Shown here piece after piece: positions 5,306 to 8,393 of a DNA stretch of 8,393 nucleotides. A program made the translations under genes and the position numbers. The notes beneath the pieces are model-generated. The model searched no databases, was not told the DNA's origin, and worked only from the letters and a program-made list of their open reading frames with translations. Numbering within the stretch: position 1 is the stretch's first letter; the number at the start of each line of letters is the position of its first letter. This DNA comes from Chloroflexota bacterium (lineage in GTDB: Bacteria; Chloroflexota; Dehalococcoidia; Lucifugimonadales; JADFKI01): contig VXRI01000210.1 in assembly GCA_009838595.1 (NCBI GenBank), positions 1 to 8,393 of the forward strand, given 5' to 3'.

Positions 5306-6193
5306 ATGGACCACCTAATCGAGCACGAAATCCCCGAGAGCAAACTGCCCACGATGCTTGTTGCGTTCGCGGGCTGGCCAGATGCCGCCGAAGCCGCAAC
5401 AAGGGCGCTGCGGTTTCTGGTGCGTAAGCTCCGCGCCAAGAAGTTCGCTGAAATCGATCCGGAAGAGTTCTACGATTTCACGCATGTCCGGCCGCATTCG
5501 AGGGTCAACCGGGGCGGAGAGCGCGTAACTCGCTGGCCGCAAAACGACCTGTACTATTACGTGCCGGACGACGAATCGCGCTCCCTGCTGCTGTTTGTCG
5601 GCACAGAGCCTAACCTGAAGTGGCGCACATATTCCAACATCTTGACAACAATCGCGGAGCGTCACGAAGTTCGGCTCGTCGTATCGATCGGGGCGCTGCT
5701 AGACGCGGTGCCGCACACTCGCGAACCGCGTGTAACGGGTCGTGCAAGCTCCGTCGAACTGACGCAGAAGGCGGAGTGGCTCGGCATCAAGAACTCCGGC
5801 TATCAGGGACCGACGGGCATTCATACTGCGTTTGCCGACGCCTGCTCCAATACAGGCGTGGCGCAGGCGAGCATCTGGGGACACTGTCCGCATTATGTCA
5901 ATACATCTCCTGATCCGAAAGTCAGCCACGCGCTGCTGACGCGGCTGCGCAGCCTGATAGACATCGATGTCGATCTCGAAGAGTTGTACATCGCAGGCAA
6001 CACTTACCAGGAAGAAGTTGATAAGGTCATCGCAAAGCAGCCGGATGTGAGCAGCTACGTGCGGCGGCTCGAGCGGCGCTACGACGAGGCACGCACCGCA
6101 ACCGAAGAGATTCCCAGCCCGGAGACGATGGTCGAGGAATTAGAGAACTTTCTGCGCAGCCAAAGCCAGAACCCGGACGAAGAAAACGCCTAA
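5306..6193 (+). CDS. PAC2 family protein
   Basis: This 295-residue protein belongs to the PAC2 family, named after the eukaryotic proteasome assembly chaperone 2 and common in archaea, Actinobacteria and Chloroflexota. Diagnostic segments are LVAFAGWPDAAEAATRAL (18-35), the glycine strand SIGALLDAVPHTREP (127-141), SGYQGPTGIH (164-173) and IWGHCPHYVNTSPDP (190-204). The C-terminal part (from about 220) is charged and helical, with a probable coiled segment around 234-282. No signal peptide or membrane segment is present. The start at 5306 has GAGGA at 7 nt spacing and a well-placed promoter; the ATG at 5276 lies inside that promoter. The bacterial members have no settled biochemical role, and a proteasome link is not shown here because no proteasome gene is in view. 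It stands alone, divergent from the LLM gene and convergent with the binding-protein gene. Confidence 0.88.
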   Translation: MDHLIEHEIPESKLPTMLVAFAGWPDAAEAATRALRFLVRKLRAKKFAEIDPEEFYDFTHVRPHSRVNRGGERVTRWPQNDLYYYVPDDESRSLLLFVGTEPNLKWRTYSNILTTIAERHEVRLVVSIGALLDAVPHTREPRVTGRASSVELTQKAEWLGIKNSGYQGPTGIHTAFADACSNTGVAQASIWGHCPHYVNTSPDPKVSHALLTRLRSLIDIDVDLEELYIAGNTYQEEVDKVIAKQPDVSSYVRRLERRYDEARTATEEIPSPETMVEELENFLRSQSQNPDEENA

Positions 6194-6230
6194 CCGGACA
6201 TAGCACCCGAAGTCGTCCTATCTCTATCCC

Positions 6231-8087
6231 CTAATCGTCCAGCCACACTCGCTCCCAGTGTGAATACTCTGATCCGGCGAAATTCGGTTGCATTCCCTGC
6301 ACTTGGGGCCACCACGCCCACAGAGATACCGCGGCCGCCGGCATGAACCGATACGCGCCATCCAGTGCAAGACGCTGTGCTTCCAGCACGAGTTCGCGCC
6401 GCTCATCCGCGTCATACTCACCCGCTTGCGCCAGAATCAGCGTGTCCAGTGCATCGTCGGTATGCCGGGTTGTGTTCCATGCGCCGGCGCTGCTTAACAC
6501 CGCGAGCATATAGCCGTTTGGCGTGCCGATGGGCGCTGTCGGTCCAGCAAACATCTGGTAGTCGCCGCCAAGCCAGATTTGCTCGCCAAACCGTCGCCTA
6601 TCCACGATATTCAGCGTGGCATCGAAGCCGACGCTCTGCATCTCGGTGGCTATGCGTTCTGCGTGCTGCCGATATTGCGCGTCGAAATCGCCCACCGATA
6701 TGACGACGGGCACGGGCAGCGAATCGACCGCTTGAATCAGCAACTGCCTGCCGGCTGCGTGGTCATCGAAGTATGCCGCGATTTCGTCATCGGGCAATTG
6801 CCAGTCCGCCCTGCCCAGCGGCACGCCCTGCGTCAGGTATGCGGCAGATAGCCATATCTCGTCAATTGCGCGGTTCGGGCGCATCGCCAGCATCGCGGCA
6901 CGGCGCGCACGCACATCGTCGAACGGCGGCGCGGTCGTGTTGAACGCCACTTCCAGCCCCACGCCAATTTCCTTGAATGCCAGCATCTTGGCATCGGGCT
7001 TCTGCTGTGCAAACTCTTCCCATTGCTCCGGACGCAGCCGGTGGACATCCACATTGTTCACGCGAAACGCTGCGTATGCAGTGTGCTCATCCGCAATTGT
7101 GTGGACGACTATTCTGTCTAACAGCGGCGCGCCAGTCATGAAATACGACTCGTTGCGGCGCAATGTGAATGTCAGGTCGTCGCGCGCCTCTTCTAATATC
7201 CACGCGCCCGATCCTACAGTAGGACCTCGACGCAGACTGCCGTCAAGCTCGACCGCCTCTCGCGCCACAATCTTCGAGCTGCCGTTGGCGAGCGCGCTGA
7301 GAAAGTCAGCGTCCTTCGCTCGCAGAGAAATTCGCACGCCGTCGTCGCCAACAGTATAGACCGCATCGACGATGTGCAGCAGCGCGCCGTTCGGCATTGA
7401 GCCGGAGCGCTGGCGTTCGTAACTGAACACGATGTCGTCCGCGACTAGGTGTCGCGCGTTGACCGGCGCCAGGTCTTGCCATAACACATCATCACGCAGC
7501 GCGAAATCGAATGTAACGCCATCCGAAGTCTGCCAGCCGGTGCACAACTCGCATTCGACGGAGAGGCTCGGCATTTCGACTCCGGCGCCGCTGCTGAAGC
7601 GCATCAGCCTGCTGTACGCGATGCCGGGTCCCCACGCTGCCAGCGCCGCCGACACATCGGCTTGCACATCCAAGTGCGGTATGGATTGACGACTCACTAA
7701 ATTCAGTGTGCCGCCTCGCCTGTTGTCAACTACGGTCGCCGTTGTGGCGGGCGTTGGAATGACCGGCGATGGAATTGCGGTGGGAATGACACGTGTGGAA
7801 ATCGGCACGGTGGCGGCGGGCATTGCAGTCGCAGCCGATATGGTTGGGGACGATATACTTGGGGACAATATGGTTGGTGGCGGCGTGGCGGTCGAACGCG
7901 GCATTGGCGTTGATGCAGTGATTATGTCGGCTGTGGTCGCTGTAGCCGCGCTGGATACGGTAAGGGTTGATGTAGCCGTAGGCTGCTGCTCCACGGCTCC
8001 ATCGGAGCATGCGACGGCAGATACCGCCATTGCCACGCAGAGCGCAAACGGCAGCAATCGCGTAAAGTCGATTGTCGATATATTCAA
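6231..8087 (-). CDS. ABC transporter substrate-binding protein, family 5 (peptide/nickel type)
   Basis: This 618-residue protein is an extracytoplasmic solute-binding protein of the DppA/OppA class. Residues 1-27 form a signal with a probable lipid-modified Cys at C27 (SAVACSDG). The lipobox is weak because position -3 is Ala. A Thr/Ser/Pro/Ala-rich linker of about 90 residues (31-120) follows, typical of Chloroflexota lipoproteins. The binding domain starts at RRGGTLNLVSRQ (123-134). It shows family blocks such as TFDFALRDDVLWQDL (192-206), ADDIVFSYERQR (216-227), GSGAWILEEARDDLTFTLRR (292-311) and a C-terminal hydrophobic stretch near 582-594. The start is a TTG at 8085-8087 with only a weak ribosome site; the next Met lies inside the signal. 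No permease or ATPase gene is in the window, so the gene is an orphan or its partners are elsewhere. Ligand unknown. Confidence 0.87.
   Translation of the reverse strand: MNISTIDFTRLLPFALCVAMAVSAVACSDGAVEQQPTATSTLTVSSAATATTADIITASTPMPRSTATPPPTILSPSISSPTISAATAMPAATVPISTRVIPTAIPSPVIPTPATTATVVDNRRGGTLNLVSRQSIPHLDVQADVSAALAAWGPGIAYSRLMRFSSGAGVEMPSLSVECELCTGWQTSDGVTFDFALRDDVLWQDLAPVNARHLVADDIVFSYERQRSGSMPNGALLHIVDAVYTVGDDGVRISLRAKDADFLSALANGSSKIVAREAVELDGSLRRGPTVGSGAWILEEARDDLTFTLRRNESYFMTGAPLLDRIVVHTIADEHTAYAAFRVNNVDVHRLRPEQWEEFAQQKPDAKMLAFKEIGVGLEVAFNTTAPPFDDVRARRAAMLAMRPNRAIDEIWLSAAYLTQGVPLGRADWQLPDDEIAAYFDDHAAGRQLLIQAVDSLPVPVVISVGDFDAQYRQHAERIATEMQSVGFDATLNIVDRRRFGEQIWLGGDYQMFAGPTAPIGTPNGYMLAVLSSAGAWNTTRHTDDALDTLILAQAGEYDADERRELVLEAQRLALDGAYRFMPAAAVSLWAWWPQVQGMQPNFAGSEYSHWERVWLDD
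7837..7881. repeat. Three 15-bp tandem repeats in the linker of the binding protein
   Basis: GATATGGTTGGGGAC (7837-7851), GATATACTTGGGGAC (7852-7866) and AATATGGTTGGTGGC (7867-7881) are adjacent imperfect copies. They keep the reading frame and encode PTILS, PSISS and PTISA-like units in the Pro/Ser linker. Such repeats probably expand and contract by slippage without harming the protein. Confidence 0.7.
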
Positions 8088-8095
8088 TCTACACT

Positions 8096-8121
8096 CGCTA
8101 TACTCGAATCGATAGCGCTAT
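8096..8121. promoter_or_regulatory. Inverted repeats upstream of the binding-protein start
   Basis: CGCTAT (8096-8101) is inverted at 8112-8117 (ATAGCG) with a 10-bp spacer. The second arm is also part of a perfect 10-bp palindrome, ATAGCGCTAT (8112-8121). They sit 9 to 34 bp ahead of the TTG start, where an operator or leader structure could act. No regulator gene is adjacent, and the arms are short. Confidence 0.3.
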
Positions 8122-8172
8122 TGCTGCATTTCTTGGCGTGCATGATATCCTTTGCCCACATCCTGATGTTCT

Positions 8173-8210
8173 CCCTGCTTCCCGTATGGATAATAGAAGC
8201 AGGGTCTTTT
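8173..8210 (+). terminator. Intrinsic terminator-like hairpin with no visible gene upstream
   Basis: CCCTGCTTC (8173-8181) pairs perfectly with GAAGCAGGG (8196-8204) around a 14-nt loop, and TCTTTT (8205-8210) follows. The T-tract makes it a rightward terminator, but the nearest gene on its left points the other way. It could end an unannotated small RNA starting near 8100, or stop read-through toward the next region. On the minus strand the same hairpin would lie upstream of the binding-protein gene and lacks a T-tract. Confidence 0.5.
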
Positions 8211-8221
8211 GATTATTCTGC

Positions 8222-8242
8222 ATTTCTCGTTTCGCTCGAAAT
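8222..8242. repeat. Degenerate interspersed hairpin repeat, ATTTC...GAAAT type
   Basis: ATTTC (8222-8226) and GAAAT (8238-8242) are inverted around TCGTTTCGCTC. The arrangement, two stem arms around a TTCGCTC loop, is that of a very widespread bacterial interspersed element that varies in its stem sequence. It is probably a diverged copy of the same family as the element at 8292-8315, in the same orientation. Confidence 0.45.
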
Positions 8243-8291
8243 CTAAACAAGTTGAATACTGACAAAATTGTTTCCACGCAGCGATTTTAGA

Positions 8292-8315
8292 CCATTCACT
8301 TCGTTCAGGGTGACA
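8292..8315 (-). repeat. CHPERSE-type interspersed repeat
   Basis: Read on the minus strand, TGTCACCCTGAACGAAGTGA matches the common repeat whose consensus is close to TGTCATCCTGAGCGAAGCGA. Its translation gives CHPERSE, a well-known false protein sequence in many databases. The copy is diverged: the usual self-complementary arms pair poorly here. It carries no gene. Confidence 0.65.
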
Positions 8316-8393
8316 ACGGAAAGGTACTGGATAAGGGACCAGGGCAATCGCATCTTGCGACAATTGGAATACTTATTGCGCTCACTTATCATA

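Larger units (their letters stand above)
8088..8393. other. Non-coding right end with hairpins and interspersed repeats
   Basis: No credible gene lies in these 306 bp. An open frame on the minus strand (8118-8363) contains the spurious CHPERSE peptide of a repeat element. The region holds the inverted repeats next to the binding-protein start, a hairpin with a T-tract (8173-8210), and two degenerate hairpin repeats (8222-8242 and 8292-8315). The leader and promoter of the binding-protein gene must lie here, but no good -35/-10 pair was found. Confidence 0.6.

Noticed and set aside
8118..8363. An 81-residue minus-strand open frame containing CHPERSEWS
   Set aside because: The peptide is the well-known false translation of an interspersed repeat; the frame has no ribosome site and no other similarity.
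8247..8373. ACAAGTTGAATACT (8247-8260) and ACAATTGGAATACT (8360-8373) as a direct repeat pair
   Set aside because: They match at 12 of 14 bases, which is weak in AT-rich DNA; there is no element between them beyond the known hairpin repeats.

Overview
The window looks like part of a bacterial chromosome from the Chloroflexota, most plausibly a SAR202 / Dehalococcoidia-like lineage. This assignment is an inference from gene content, because no rRNA or other marker gene is present. The clues are a galactonate-dehydratase-like enolase-superfamily enzyme beside a luciferase-like (LLM) flavin/F420 oxidoreductase, two families known to be expanded in SAR202 genomes. A bacterial PAC2-family protein and a peptide/oligosaccharide-type binding protein with a long Thr/Pro/Ser/Ala linker after a lipoprotein-like signal fit the same picture. 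No complete mobile element, tRNA, rRNA or CRISPR array was seen.

Left part (1-2691) is accessory in character: short or unrecognised genes and visibly AT-richer DNA at the extreme left. It holds two small two-helix membrane proteins in tandem (109-387 and 477-656) separated by a terminator-like hairpin. A broken NarL/FixJ-type response regulator follows on the minus strand (648-917); its receiver domain has lost the phosphoacceptor Asp and is cut off after about 70 residues. The cut abuts about 50 bp resembling an IS256-type terminal inverted repeat. Then comes a divergent intergenic region of about 430 bp with a helically phased direct-repeat array. Last is a probable two-gene operon: a Sec-exported protein with six cysteines (1345-1914) and an unrecognised 250-residue cytoplasmic protein (1939-2691).

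Right part (2739-8087) is metabolic and GC-richer. On the minus strand, an LLM-class oxidoreductase (4117-5058) precedes an enolase-superfamily dehydratase-like enzyme (2739-3869); the two are co-directional but separated by 247 bp. Divergent from them, a PAC2-family protein (5306-6193) has a clear sigma-70-like promoter. Convergent with PAC2 is a solute-binding protein (6231-8087, minus) with no transporter permease visible. The end of the window (8088-8393) is non-coding. It holds a strong hairpin with a T-tract and two degenerate copies of a widespread interspersed hairpin repeat, whose translation gives the familiar spurious CHPERSE peptide.

Together, the right-hand genes suggest uptake and oxidation or dehydration of organic acids or sugar acids, but the sequence fixes no substrate. 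The left-hand region gives the more unusual signals: the phased repeat array, the decayed regulator beside an IS-end-like sequence, and the unrecognised secreted/cytoplasmic gene pair.
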